From: Diaphorobacter sp. HDW4B
GTDB taxonomy: Bacteria > Pseudomonadota > Gammaproteobacteria > Burkholderiales > Burkholderiaceae_C
Assembly (NCBI RefSeq): GCF_011305535.1
Contig: NZ_CP049905.1
Location: forward strand, 2,118,001-2,182,000
DNA length: 64,000 nt
Direction of reading: 5' to 3'
A model generated the notes under the pieces. That model searched no databases and had not been told where the DNA came from. It worked only from the letters and a program-made list of their open reading frames with translations. The position numbers and the translations under genes are program-made. Of the stretch, positions 28,773-36,138 are shown piece by piece. How positions within the stretch are numbered: position 1 is the stretch's first letter; each line of letters begins with the position of its first letter.

Positions 28773-29956
28773 CCATGGTTCTCCGCTGCGGCCTTTTCAG
28801 CCATGTGAACCAGCTTGCGCGCCATGCTCCAGCGGTGCACTTCGCTCGGGCCGTCGTAGATGCGGAAGGCGCGCATGTCGCTGAAGATGCGCATCACCGG
28901 CGTCTCGCCCGTCACGCCTTGGCCGCCCAGCATCTGCACGCTGCGATCGACCACACGCCACTCGGCTTCGGAGCAGATCACCTTGGCGCGGCTCGATTCG
29001 TAATTGCCCTTCTCGCCTTGGTCAAGCAACCACGCCGTGTGCCAGATGTTCAGGCGCGCGGTATGCAGGTCCATGTCGTTGTCGGCCAGCATGAAGCCCA
29101 CACCTTCGTGCTCGGCCAGCGGCTTGCCGAAGGCCTGGCGCTTGCGCGTGTACTCCAGCGCGGTTTCATGCGCGCGGCGTGCCTGACCCAGCCAGCGCAT
29201 GCAGTGCGTGAGACGAGCGGGAGCCAATCGCACTTGTGCATAACGAAAGCCCTTGCCGATCTCGCCCAGCACGTCCGATGCGGGCACGCGCAGATTGTTG
29301 AAACGCAGCACGCCGTGACCGCCGGTGAAGCACGAATCCATCGCGTCCATGCTGCGCTCGAGCACGATTTCCGGGCGGTCCATGTCGGACAGGAACATCG
29401 TGGCCGAGCCGTCTTCCATGCGCGCCATGATGATCACGTAGTCAGCGCCTTCCGCGCCCGTGATGAACCACTTCGTGCCGTTGATCAGGTAGTCGTCGCC
29501 GTCCTTGGTGGCGGTGGTCGCCAGCATCGACGGATCGGCACCCGCGCCGGGCGACGGCTCGGTCATCGCAAAGCACGAACGCAGCTTGCCTTCGACTTGC
29601 GGACGCAGCCAGCGCTCCTTCTGCGCCTCGGTCGCCACTTCTTCCATCAGGTGGATGTTGCCTTCGTCGGGCGCGTGGATGTTCATCGCCGTCGGGCCCA
29701 GCCACGAGTAGCCGGCCTCTTCAAAGACCACCGCCTTTTCGATGTGCGTGAGCCCCATGCCGCCCATTTCCCTGGACGCATGCGGCGTGAGCAGACCGGC
29801 CGCCTTGGCGCGGCTGACCAGTTCGCGGCGCAGCTCCTCGCTCGGGCCGTGGGCCGACTGGCGCGGATCGCGCTCCAGCGGAATCACCTGCTCGGCGATG
29901 AAGCGCCGCGTTCTGTCGCGCAGCTCGCGCAACTCGGGGGAAAGCGAAAAGTCCAT
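28769..29956 (-). CDS. Acyl-CoA dehydrogenase, ACAD10/11 (LvaC-like) type
   Basis: 395 residues. The FAD/acyl-CoA motifs are CFAMTEPSPGAGADP, WFITGAEGADYVIIMAR and the C-terminal MLGGQGVTGETPVMRIFSD. The closing signature reads RIYDGPSEVHRWSMARKL, so Asp occupies the place of the usual catalytic Glu of the YEGT motif. This YDGPSEVH form is typical of the ACAD10/11-like branch. The LvaC protein of the levulinate route removes phosphate from 4-phosphoacyl-CoA, so similar chemistry is suggested rather than simple alpha,beta-dehydrogenation. It is the first gene of the operon, with ribosome site AGGAGA 4 bases before ATG, divergent from the GntR regulator. Confidence 0.87.
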   Translation of the reverse strand: MDFSLSPELRELRDRTRRFIAEQVIPLERDPRQSAHGPSEELRRELVSRAKAAGLLTPHASREMGGMGLTHIEKAVVFEEAGYSWLGPTAMNIHAPDEGNIHLMEEVATEAQKERWLRPQVEGKLRSCFAMTEPSPGAGADPSMLATTATKDGDDYLINGTKWFITGAEGADYVIIMARMEDGSATMFLSDMDRPEIVLERSMDAMDSCFTGGHGVLRFNNLRVPASDVLGEIGKGFRYAQVRLAPARLTHCMRWLGQARRAHETALEYTRKRQAFGKPLAEHEGVGFMLADNDMDLHTARLNIWHTAWLLDQGEKGNYESSRAKVICSEAEWRVVDRSVQMLGGQGVTGETPVMRIFSDMRAFRIYDGPSEVHRWSMARKLVHMAEKAAAENHG

Positions 29957-30039
29957 GGTGTCTCCTCGTGAAACCTGGGGCGGGCGTCAAAACCTCTACA
30001 AGCCAAGCGCGCCATCACACAATCCATTTCGAATTTCAG

Positions 30040-30058
30040 ATTGTTCAACAATATTGAA
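30040..30058. promoter_or_regulatory. Palindromic operator candidate between the ACAD operon and its regulator
   Basis: ATTGTT-C-AACAAT (30040-30052) is a perfect inverted repeat, overlapped by TTCAA...TTGAA (30044-30058). It lies in the 252-base divergent gap, roughly 85-100 bases before the dehydrogenase start. GntR/FCD regulators bind short palindromes of this kind, so autoregulation by the gene at 30209 is a reasonable guess. Confidence 0.5.
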
Positions 30059-30208
30059 GCACAATTCATTCAACCACAGCTATCCTGTTGGCGACAACCT
30101 CTGTGGAATTCGCCAACAGCCTGCGCTCGGGTTCTGGCATATTCCGTGCAAATTCCGGGCTGATTTCTTTTCCTCGTCCGCCCATTCAACCCTTTCGGCA
30201 ACCATCCT

Positions 30209-30928
30209 ATGGCGCGCACCCAGACCGAGCAAGCAGACCCCGAAGCCACCCCGGACCACGGCAAGGACAGCGGCACCCACAGCAGCGGTGCTCGAAGCGC
30301 TTCCGGCACCGTGTTCTACGGAATCATGAAGGGGCTGGACGCGCAGTCCTTCGTGCCCGGACAGCGACTGGTCGAGGTGGACCTCGCCGCGCAATACGGC
30401 GTGAGCCGCAACTCCGTGCGCGAAGCCCTGCAGCGCCTGGCTGCAGAAGGCGTGGTCGAACTCTCGCGCAACAAGGGCGCGGCGATCCGCTCGCTCAGCC
30501 TCCAGCAGACGCTGGAAGTGCTGGACGTGGCCGAACGCATGACCGGCCTGCTCGCCAAAAGCGCGGCACAAGGCATTGCCGACGGCCACCCGCCCACAAA
30601 CATCGAACAGGCGCTGCGCGAACTGACCCAGGCCGACCAGACGCACGACACCGAAGCCTTCGCCGCAGCCCGCCGCAGTCTCTATCGCGCACTGCTCGAA
30701 GCCAGCGGCAGCCAGGAGCTGCGCCGCCTTTTTCCGTCGATTCAAATGCCCATCGTCTACGCACAGCACCGCCCCGCCACACTGCAGAAAGTGCGCATGC
30801 GCGACTATCAGGCGATGAGCGACGCGATCCTCGCAGGCAACGCGCAGGCGGCGGACAAGGCGGGAATCGCGCATGTGCAGAACGTGCGCGCGGCCATCGT
30901 CCGCAAGCACGAAGAAGCTTCGGCCTAG
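30209..30928 (+). CDS. GntR-family transcriptional regulator, FCD subfamily
   Basis: 239 residues. The winged helix (about 35-95) has LVEVDLAAQYGVSRNSVREALQRLAAEGVVEL, the GntR DNA-reading pattern, followed by an all-helical FCD-type ligand domain (about 100-230). FCD members respond to carboxylic acids or acyl-CoAs. It is divergent from the ACAD-SDR-APH operon, which it probably controls. Its TAG stop (30926-30928) is part of a CTAG that borders the 162-bp element; the protein ends ...EEASA and appears full length, so the insertion did not truncate it. Confidence 0.88.
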   Translation: MARTQTEQADPEATPDHGKDSGTHSSGARSASGTVFYGIMKGLDAQSFVPGQRLVEVDLAAQYGVSRNSVREALQRLAAEGVVELSRNKGAAIRSLSLQQTLEVLDVAERMTGLLAKSAAQGIADGHPPTNIEQALRELTQADQTHDTEAFAAARRSLYRALLEASGSQELRRLFPSIQMPIVYAQHRPATLQKVRMRDYQAMSDAILAGNAQAADKAGIAHVQNVRAAIVRKHEEASA

Positions 30929-31090
30929 GGACCCTCTGCACAAATCAAATCGACGCATGCCAGCGCAGCCTCGGGCGGTCTTCCGCGTTGAAAATCCTCG
31001 GGATAGCTACGGCTATCCCTGCGGTTTTCGCCTTGAACCCCATCCCGATCTGCTTCTGGCTGCTTGACGATCGATTTGTGCAGAGGATCC
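30929..31090. mobile_element. 162-bp MITE-like element with CTAG target duplication
   Basis: The ends are imperfect inverted repeats: GGACCCTCTGCACAAATC on the left and, read inward from the right, GGATCCTCTGCACAAATC (one mismatch in 18). Both sides are bordered by CTAG (30925-30928 and 31091-31094), a 4-bp duplication of the YTAR type used by IS5-family elements. The interior has no ORF but holds a strong hairpin, GGGATAGC-TACG-GCTATCCC, extended by GAAAA/TTTTC. It looks like a non-autonomous derivative of an insertion sequence. No transposase is present in the window. Confidence 0.85.
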
Positions 31091-32506
31091 CTAGGTTTTT
31101 TGCGAGGCCAGCAGTTCCTTTACGGCCTTCTGAAATCGCGGATCGAGCATCGCCGCCACATTGCAGCGCGACCACGCAGAAGGCGCTGACGAATCGAGGT
31201 GAAACACCCGCCCCGGTGCCATCTTCACGCCGTGCGGCAACAGGTCTTCGGCAAAGCGCAGCGAGTCGGCTATGCCGGGGAATTTCACCCACAAATAAAG
31301 CGTCTGCGCGTTGCGCGCGAAGACCTCGCAGCCCTGTTCGTCGAGCCACTGCTGTGCCTGTTCGGTGGCCGCGCCCAGCTTTTGCCGCAGCTTGACGAGA
31401 TGGCGCTCGTAGCGGCCTTCGCGCAGCATCACGTCGACCATGCGCTCGCAGTATTCCGATCCGCTCACGTGGATCAGCGCTTTCAGGTCGGCCAGATCGT
31501 TGGCAAGTGCGGCGCTGCAGGCGATGTAGCCCACGCGCAAAGCCGCCGAAAACGACTTGGAAAAACTGCCGACGTAGATCGTGCGTTCGAGTTGATCGAG
31601 CGTGGACAGACGCACGGCGGAGGTCGGTTTGAAATCGGCGAACGGGTCGTCTTCCACGATGCCGAGATTGTGCTTTTCGGCCAGTTGCAGCAGGCGATAC
31701 GCCTTGGGCGCGCTCAGGTCGGAGCCGGTCGGGTTGTGCGCGAGCGACTGGGTGAAGAACAGACGCGGGCGCTCGGTGGCGAGGATGTTTTCGAGCACAG
31801 CCAGATCGGGACCATCGGCCTGGCGCGGCACGCCGATCACGCGCGCACCTGCCAGTTTCAGCTTGCCGAACAGCAGGTAGTAGCCGGGCTCGTCGACCAG
31901 CACCGTCGCACCCGGCGGCACGAAGTAGCGGATCACCAGATCGAGCGCATCGTTCGCGCCATGCGTGAGCACCAGTTGGTTGGGCGTGACGCCGAGGCCC
32001 AGCACGCCGAGCTTGCGCACCAGCGAATCGCGCAGCGGCGCATAGCCAAAGCGGTTGCCGTAGCGAAACAGCGACCCGAGCCCCGTGCGCACCACCTTCT
32101 GGTAGTAGCGGTCCATGCGCATGTCGGCCAGCCATTCGATGGGAGGGAAACCATCGCCCACCGCCGCCACTTCGGGTTGCGTGATGAGCTGCTCGCGCGC
32201 GAGCCAGACAGTGTCCATCGCACGTTCGAGCTGGCCGCTGTCCTCTTCGGGCTGGGCCTTGCGCTGCTGCTGCGTCACATAAAAGCCCGAACCGCGCCGT
32301 GGCTCGATCATGCCGCGCGAGACCAGCAGATCGAACGCCGACACCACGGTGTTCTTGGCATAGCGATGCAGTTGCGCCAACTCGCGCAGCGACGGCAGCT
32401 TGTCTCCCGGCTGGTAGACGCCATCCGCAATCTGCTGACCGATCAGATCGGCCAAGGTCTCGGCAATCGGTGCCGAGCGGCGTTTTTCTGCAGTTTTTGT
32501 CTCCAT
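31091..32506 (-). CDS. MocR-type regulator (GntR helix-turn-helix fused to class I aminotransferase)
   Basis: 471 residues. The N-terminal GntR winged helix (about 12-80: [36 protein letters not shown], then GSGFYV) is joined to an aminotransferase-like domain. The PLP lysine is in [17 protein letters not shown], and NPTG (about 266-269) is also present, so PLP can probably bind. MocR proteins use PLP or aminotransferase intermediates as effectors. It is divergent from the HMG-CoA reductase gene and likely controls it. The stop codon (CTA on the plus strand, 31091-31093) falls in the duplicated CTAG at the right edge of the MITE-like element. Confidence 0.88.
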   Translation of the reverse strand: METKTAEKRRSAPIAETLADLIGQQIADGVYQPGDKLPSLRELAQLHRYAKNTVVSAFDLLVSRGMIEPRRGSGFYVTQQQRKAQPEEDSGQLERAMDTVWLAREQLITQPEVAAVGDGFPPIEWLADMRMDRYYQKVVRTGLGSLFRYGNRFGYAPLRDSLVRKLGVLGLGVTPNQLVLTHGANDALDLVIRYFVPPGATVLVDEPGYYLLFGKLKLAGARVIGVPRQADGPDLAVLENILATERPRLFFTQSLAHNPTGSDLSAPKAYRLLQLAEKHNLGIVEDDPFADFKPTSAVRLSTLDQLERTIYVGSFSKSFSAALRVGYIACSAALANDLADLKALIHVSGSEYCERMVDVMLREGRYERHLVKLRQKLGAATEQAQQWLDEQGCEVFARNAQTLYLWVKFPGIADSLRFAEDLLPHGVKMAPGRVFHLDSSAPSAWSRCNVAAMLDPRFQKAVKELLASQKT

Positions 32507-32560
32507 CGTTTCTCACTCCTTCGCACTCGACAGCGCACCAAATTGCTGCACTGCAGCGAG

Positions 32561-32622
32561 ACTGTTTGCCCAAACTGTACCTTTAATCAAGGGTACAGCT
32601 TCAATACAGTTCGTCCAACTGT
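32561..32622. promoter_or_regulatory. Repeated ACTGT/ACAGT half-sites, candidate MocR operators
   Basis: The divergent gap holds CTGTACC (32575-32581) / GGTACAG (32592-32598) as a perfect inverted repeat and ACAGTT (32606-32611) / AACTGT (32617-32622) as another; a further ACTGTT is at 32561. MocR regulators bind multiple spaced half-sites between divergent genes, so this is a credible operator block for the regulator and mvaA. Confidence 0.6.
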
Positions 32623-32668
32623 TGAAAGCTGCGTCATTCTGGTGCAGCAATTTTTTGGACGACTGAAC

Positions 32669-33958
32669 ATGGCCATCGACTCCCGCCTCCCCAATTTCCG
32701 CGCACTGACTCCCGCCCAACGCTGGGACCATGTCGCGACCGCTTGCAACCTGAGCGACGAAGAACGCGCGCTGATCGCCCAACCCGGCGCGCTGCCCACG
32801 ACGCTGGCCGACGGCATGATCGAAAACGTGATCGGCACGTTCGAGCTGCCGATCGGCGTGGCGGGCAATTTCCAGATCAACGGCCGCGACGTGCTGGTGC
32901 CGCTGGCCGTGGAAGAGCCGTCCATCATTGCCGCCGCGTCGTTCATGGCCAAGCTGGCGCGTGATGACGGCGGTTTCCAGACATCGAGCACCCTGCCGCT
33001 GATGCGCGCACAGGTGCAGATCGTCGGTCTCTCCGATCCTTACGGCGCACGCATTGCACTGTTCAAGGCACGCGACGAAATCCTGGCGCTGGCCAACAGC
33101 CGCGACAAGGTGCTGATCGGTCTGGGCGGCGGTTGCAAGGACATCGAAGTCCACGTGTTCCCCCACACGCCACGCGGCCCGATGGTCGTCATGCACCTGA
33201 TCGTGGACGTGCGCGATGCGATGGGCGCAAACACCGTGAACACCATGGCCGAATCGGTCTCGCCACTGGTCGAAAAGCTCACCGGCGGCTCGGTGCGCCT
33301 GCGCATTCTGTCGAACCTGGCCGACCTGCGTCTGGCCCGTGCCCGCGTGCGCCTCACGCCCGAAACGATGACCACCAAGGAGCGCAGCGGCGCCGAGATC
33401 ATCGAAGGCATTCTGGACGCCTACACCTTCGCCGCCATCGACCCGTACCGCGCCGCCACGCACAACAAGGGCATCATGAACGGCATCGACCCAGTCATCG
33501 TCGCCACCGGCAACGACTGGCGCGCGGTGGAAGCCGGTGCGCATGCCTACGCTTGCCGCAACGGTCACTACACCTCGCTCACCACTTGGGAGAAGGACAA
33601 CAGCGGCGCGTTGGTGGGCACCATCGAGCTGCCGATGCCCGTGGGTCTGGTGGGCGGCGCGACGAAGACGCACCCGCTGGCACGCCTGGCGCTCAAGATC
33701 ATGGACGTGAAGTCCGCACAGGAACTCGGCGAGATCGCAGCAGCCGTCGGCTTGGCGCAAAATCTGGGGGCTCTGCGCGCTCTGGCCACCGAAGGTATCC
33801 AGCGCGGCCACATGGCTCTGCACGCACGCAACATCGCGCTGGTCGCGGGTGCCGTGGGTGAAGAAGTCGAGCAAGTCGCCAAGCGCCTGGCCGCCGAGCA
33901 CGACGTGCGCACCGACCGTGCACTCGAAGTGCTGGCCGAGTTGCGCGGCAAGAAGTAA
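32669..33958 (+). CDS. mvaA: Class II (degradative) hydroxymethylglutaryl-CoA reductase
   Basis: 429 residues. The class II HMG-CoA reductase catalytic residues appear at the numbers known for the Pseudomonas mevalonii enzyme: E83 (VEEPSI), K267 ([11 protein letters not shown]), D283 (ATGNDW) and H381 (QRGHM). The dinucleotide region [17 protein letters not shown] has Asp at 146, the position associated with NAD specificity in that enzyme, so oxidation of mevalonate plus CoA to HMG-CoA is more likely than biosynthesis. The ATG at 32669 has no strong ribosome site. A GC hairpin (33996-34017) and two membrane genes follow. HMG-CoA lyase is not in the window. Confidence 0.92.
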   Translation: MAIDSRLPNFRALTPAQRWDHVATACNLSDEERALIAQPGALPTTLADGMIENVIGTFELPIGVAGNFQINGRDVLVPLAVEEPSIIAAASFMAKLARDDGGFQTSSTLPLMRAQVQIVGLSDPYGARIALFKARDEILALANSRDKVLIGLGGGCKDIEVHVFPHTPRGPMVVMHLIVDVRDAMGANTVNTMAESVSPLVEKLTGGSVRLRILSNLADLRLARARVRLTPETMTTKERSGAEIIEGILDAYTFAAIDPYRAATHNKGIMNGIDPVIVATGNDWRAVEAGAHAYACRNGHYTSLTTWEKDNSGALVGTIELPMPVGLVGGATKTHPLARLALKIMDVKSAQELGEIAAAVGLAQNLGALRALATEGIQRGHMALHARNIALVAGAVGEEVEQVAKRLAAEHDVRTDRALEVLAELRGKK

Positions 33959-33995
33959 GCACACCGCTTTCTTCGCTCCTTTGCACTGACGACGA

Positions 33996-34017
33996 CGTCG
34001 GGCCTGTACGCCCGGCG
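33996..34017 (+). promoter_or_regulatory. Intercistronic GC hairpin after mvaA
   Basis: CGTCGGGC (33996-34003), loop CTGTAC, GCCCGGCG (34010-34017): an 8-bp stem with one G-T pair and no T-run. It has nearly the same stem as the hairpin at 4649-4670 and may stabilise the upstream mRNA or reduce read-through into the transporter genes. Confidence 0.5.
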
Positions 34018-34118
34018 CGAGCATTTCCACTTCTTTCCATCCAAGCAGCGAACGCGACAACCTCGCGCTCGCTCGCATTCGGCATTTCCTTTCTATTCCA
34101 TCCCGAGGAGACAGGCAC

Positions 34119-34565
34119 ATGACAAACAACCAACAGCCGCCTGCCACGAACCCCCGCTGGCAGCTCGCCGAAGTCTGGGGTGACACCGTCGATCTCAAGC
34201 ACCTCACCTGGGCCATCGTGATCGGCATTGGCATCAGCGTGACGGGCTATTTCTTCGCATCGCGCTGGCTGGCTTCCGTCGTCGAATCCAAACAGCTCGC
34301 ACAGGCCTACGCCATGCTCGCGGGCCTTGCCGGCTGCGTGATCGCAGGCGTGATCTGCGCGCGCATCTTTCCCCCGAAGCGCGTGGTGACCGAGAAAGAC
34401 ATCTCGTCCGATCCCGCGTGGCGCGCCGAAGTGCTGGCCGAGCTGGAAAACCAGCCCGGCGGCCTTGGCACCGTGGCCGACCTGCCGCCCGCCGTGGTGC
34501 AGGAGCTCAAGGAGCTGAAGCTCTACGAACTCTTTGCAGAAACCACCAAGAAAACCAACGCATAA
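34119..34565 (+). CDS. Small membrane protein paired with a TctA-type permease
   Basis: 148 residues with two hydrophobic segments (about 28-50, LTWAIVIGIGISVTGYFFAS, and 60-80, YAMLAGLAGCVIAGVICARIF) and a charged cytoplasmic C-terminal tail. The ribosome site GAGGAGA precedes the ATG. It stands where the small TctB subunit of a tripartite tricarboxylate transporter would be, immediately before a TctA-like gene, but it has only two membrane segments rather than about four. I do not recognise the family by sequence. A role as a small transporter subunit is inferred from position and spacing (34 bases to the next gene). Confidence 0.65.
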   Translation: MTNNQQPPATNPRWQLAEVWGDTVDLKHLTWAIVIGIGISVTGYFFASRWLASVVESKQLAQAYAMLAGLAGCVIAGVICARIFPPKRVVTEKDISSDPAWRAEVLAELENQPGGLGTVADLPPAVVQELKELKLYELFAETTKKTNA

Positions 34566-34599
34566 ACACAGACGAAAACGCGGGAAAGCTAGTCAACAC

Positions 34600-35982
34600 A
34601 TGGATTCTCTTCTCATCAATCAGATCGCCGTCGCCGCGGCCATGGGCCTGATCGGCGCGGTGGTGTTCGCCGCCATCGGCCTGGTCTCGGGCACCGACGA
34701 AACCACCACGCTCGCACCGCTCACGCTGCTGGTCGTGCTGCTCGGCGTGCCGCCCGCAGGCGTGTTCACCTTCTTTCTGGCCGGAGCCGTCGCCAAGCAC
34801 ATGACGCACGCCGTGCCGACCGCGCTGCTCGGCATTCCCGGCGACACGCTCGCCACGCCGCTCTTGCAGGATGCCGACATGCTACGCAAGCTGGGCGTGC
34901 CGCACATCGCCCTGCGCAAGATGGTGTCGGGCGCGATCATCGCGGCTTTTGTCGCCGTGCCGCTGGCCGTGCTGTTCGCGGTGATGCTGGCTCCGTTCGG
35001 CCAGGCCATCACCAAGACCGCGCCGTGGATCTTTCTGTGCGCAGCCATCCTGATCGCCTACTTCTCCAAGGGCCGCTGGGCCGCCGTCGCGCTGCTGGTG
35101 CCCTTCGTCGTGGTGATCATCGCGCTGCAGACGCTGACTGCCAAGTACGACACCAAGCTCAGCATCAGCTACTTTCTCGGCATCGCCATCGGCCCGCTGA
35201 TCGCTGACCTGTTCACCGTGCTCTCGCCCCAGGGCCGCGCCCGCATGGCACGCGACAAGGTGCAGCAGTTCAACCTCGCGCCCGATGTGAAGGGCTGGTC
35301 CGGCTACTTCCCCAATCCGTTCAAGGTGCTCGACAAGAAGCAGACCCGCTGGACCTTCACCACCGCCGCCATCTCCAGCGCCACCTTCGTGTTCAGCCCC
35401 GTGGCGATGACCGTGGTGCTCGGCGAACTGGTGGGCTCGCGCATCAAGCACGCGTATCACCGCCTGACGACCGTTCTGGCCGCCCGCAACGGCGTGACCG
35501 AAGCCACCTACATCGCCGAAGCGCTGATCCCGCTGATCGCCTTCGGCCTGCCACTGAGCCCCGTCGCCGCAGGCCCTGCCGCGCCGCTGTTCAACGCGCC
35601 ACCGCGCTTCACCGTCGATGCCGCCACCGGCCAGACGCACAACCTGCACAACCTGCTGAACCACTGGGAGTTCCTCGGCTACGGCCTGCTCGCCGTGGCA
35701 CTGGCCGCCATCGTGTCGTACCCGTTCGCCATGAACTACGCCCGCCGCGCCGCCCTGTTCGTCTCGCGCCGCGTGAGCCACGAAGCCATCATCGCCACCT
35801 TCGTCGGCCTGATCATCGTGATCAGCGTATGGGAAGGCGCGTTGCTCGGCCTGCTGGTCATCCTGACGATGGGCCTGATGGGCGGCCTGCTGTCGCGCAA
35901 CTTCGGCTTCAACACCGGCGTGCAATTCATGGGTTACTACACCGCTGTTCTCAGCGTGCCTGCGCTGATCAAGCTGTTCTGA
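34600..35982 (+). CDS. TctA-family large membrane transporter subunit
   Basis: 460 residues, about 11-12 membrane helices. The pattern LLGVPPAGVFTFFLAGAVAKHMTHAVPTALLGIPGDTLATPLLQDADML resembles the conserved TctA segment with its PG-D substrate loop. A second similar GLPLSPVAAGPAAPLF segment appears in the other half. TctA proteins are the main channel of tripartite carboxylate transporters that use a periplasmic binding protein. No TctC-type binding protein is encoded here. Linkage to mvaA and a MocR regulator suggests mevalonate or a similar hydroxy acid as substrate; this is inference. A strong terminator follows. Confidence 0.8.
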   Translation: MDSLLINQIAVAAAMGLIGAVVFAAIGLVSGTDETTTLAPLTLLVVLLGVPPAGVFTFFLAGAVAKHMTHAVPTALLGIPGDTLATPLLQDADMLRKLGVPHIALRKMVSGAIIAAFVAVPLAVLFAVMLAPFGQAITKTAPWIFLCAAILIAYFSKGRWAAVALLVPFVVVIIALQTLTAKYDTKLSISYFLGIAIGPLIADLFTVLSPQGRARMARDKVQQFNLAPDVKGWSGYFPNPFKVLDKKQTRWTFTTAAISSATFVFSPVAMTVVLGELVGSRIKHAYHRLTTVLAARNGVTEATYIAEALIPLIAFGLPLSPVAAGPAAPLFNAPPRFTVDAATGQTHNLHNLLNHWEFLGYGLLAVALAAIVSYPFAMNYARRAALFVSRRVSHEAIIATFVGLIIVISVWEGALLGLLVILTMGLMGGLLSRNFGFNTGVQFMGYYTAVLSVPALIKLF

Positions 35983-36005
35983 TTCCGGTTTTTTCGCAGT
36001 GCCTC

Positions 36006-36042
36006 AAGGCCGATTCCGCCAAAGTGCGGATCGGCCTTTTTT
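36006..36042 (+). terminator. Rho-independent terminator after the TctA-like gene
   Basis: AAGGCCGATTCCGC, loop CAAAGT, GCGGATCGGCCTT, then six T. The long GC stem with a single bulged base ends the mvaA-linked operon. Confidence 0.9.
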
Positions 36043-36138
36043 GCATTCTGCGGAACACATGTTTTCAATTAATCATTTGATTTCAATTGCTGTTTCGTAT
36101 GATGAACGGCCGATTGGGCGACTCCGACATGCAGCCTC

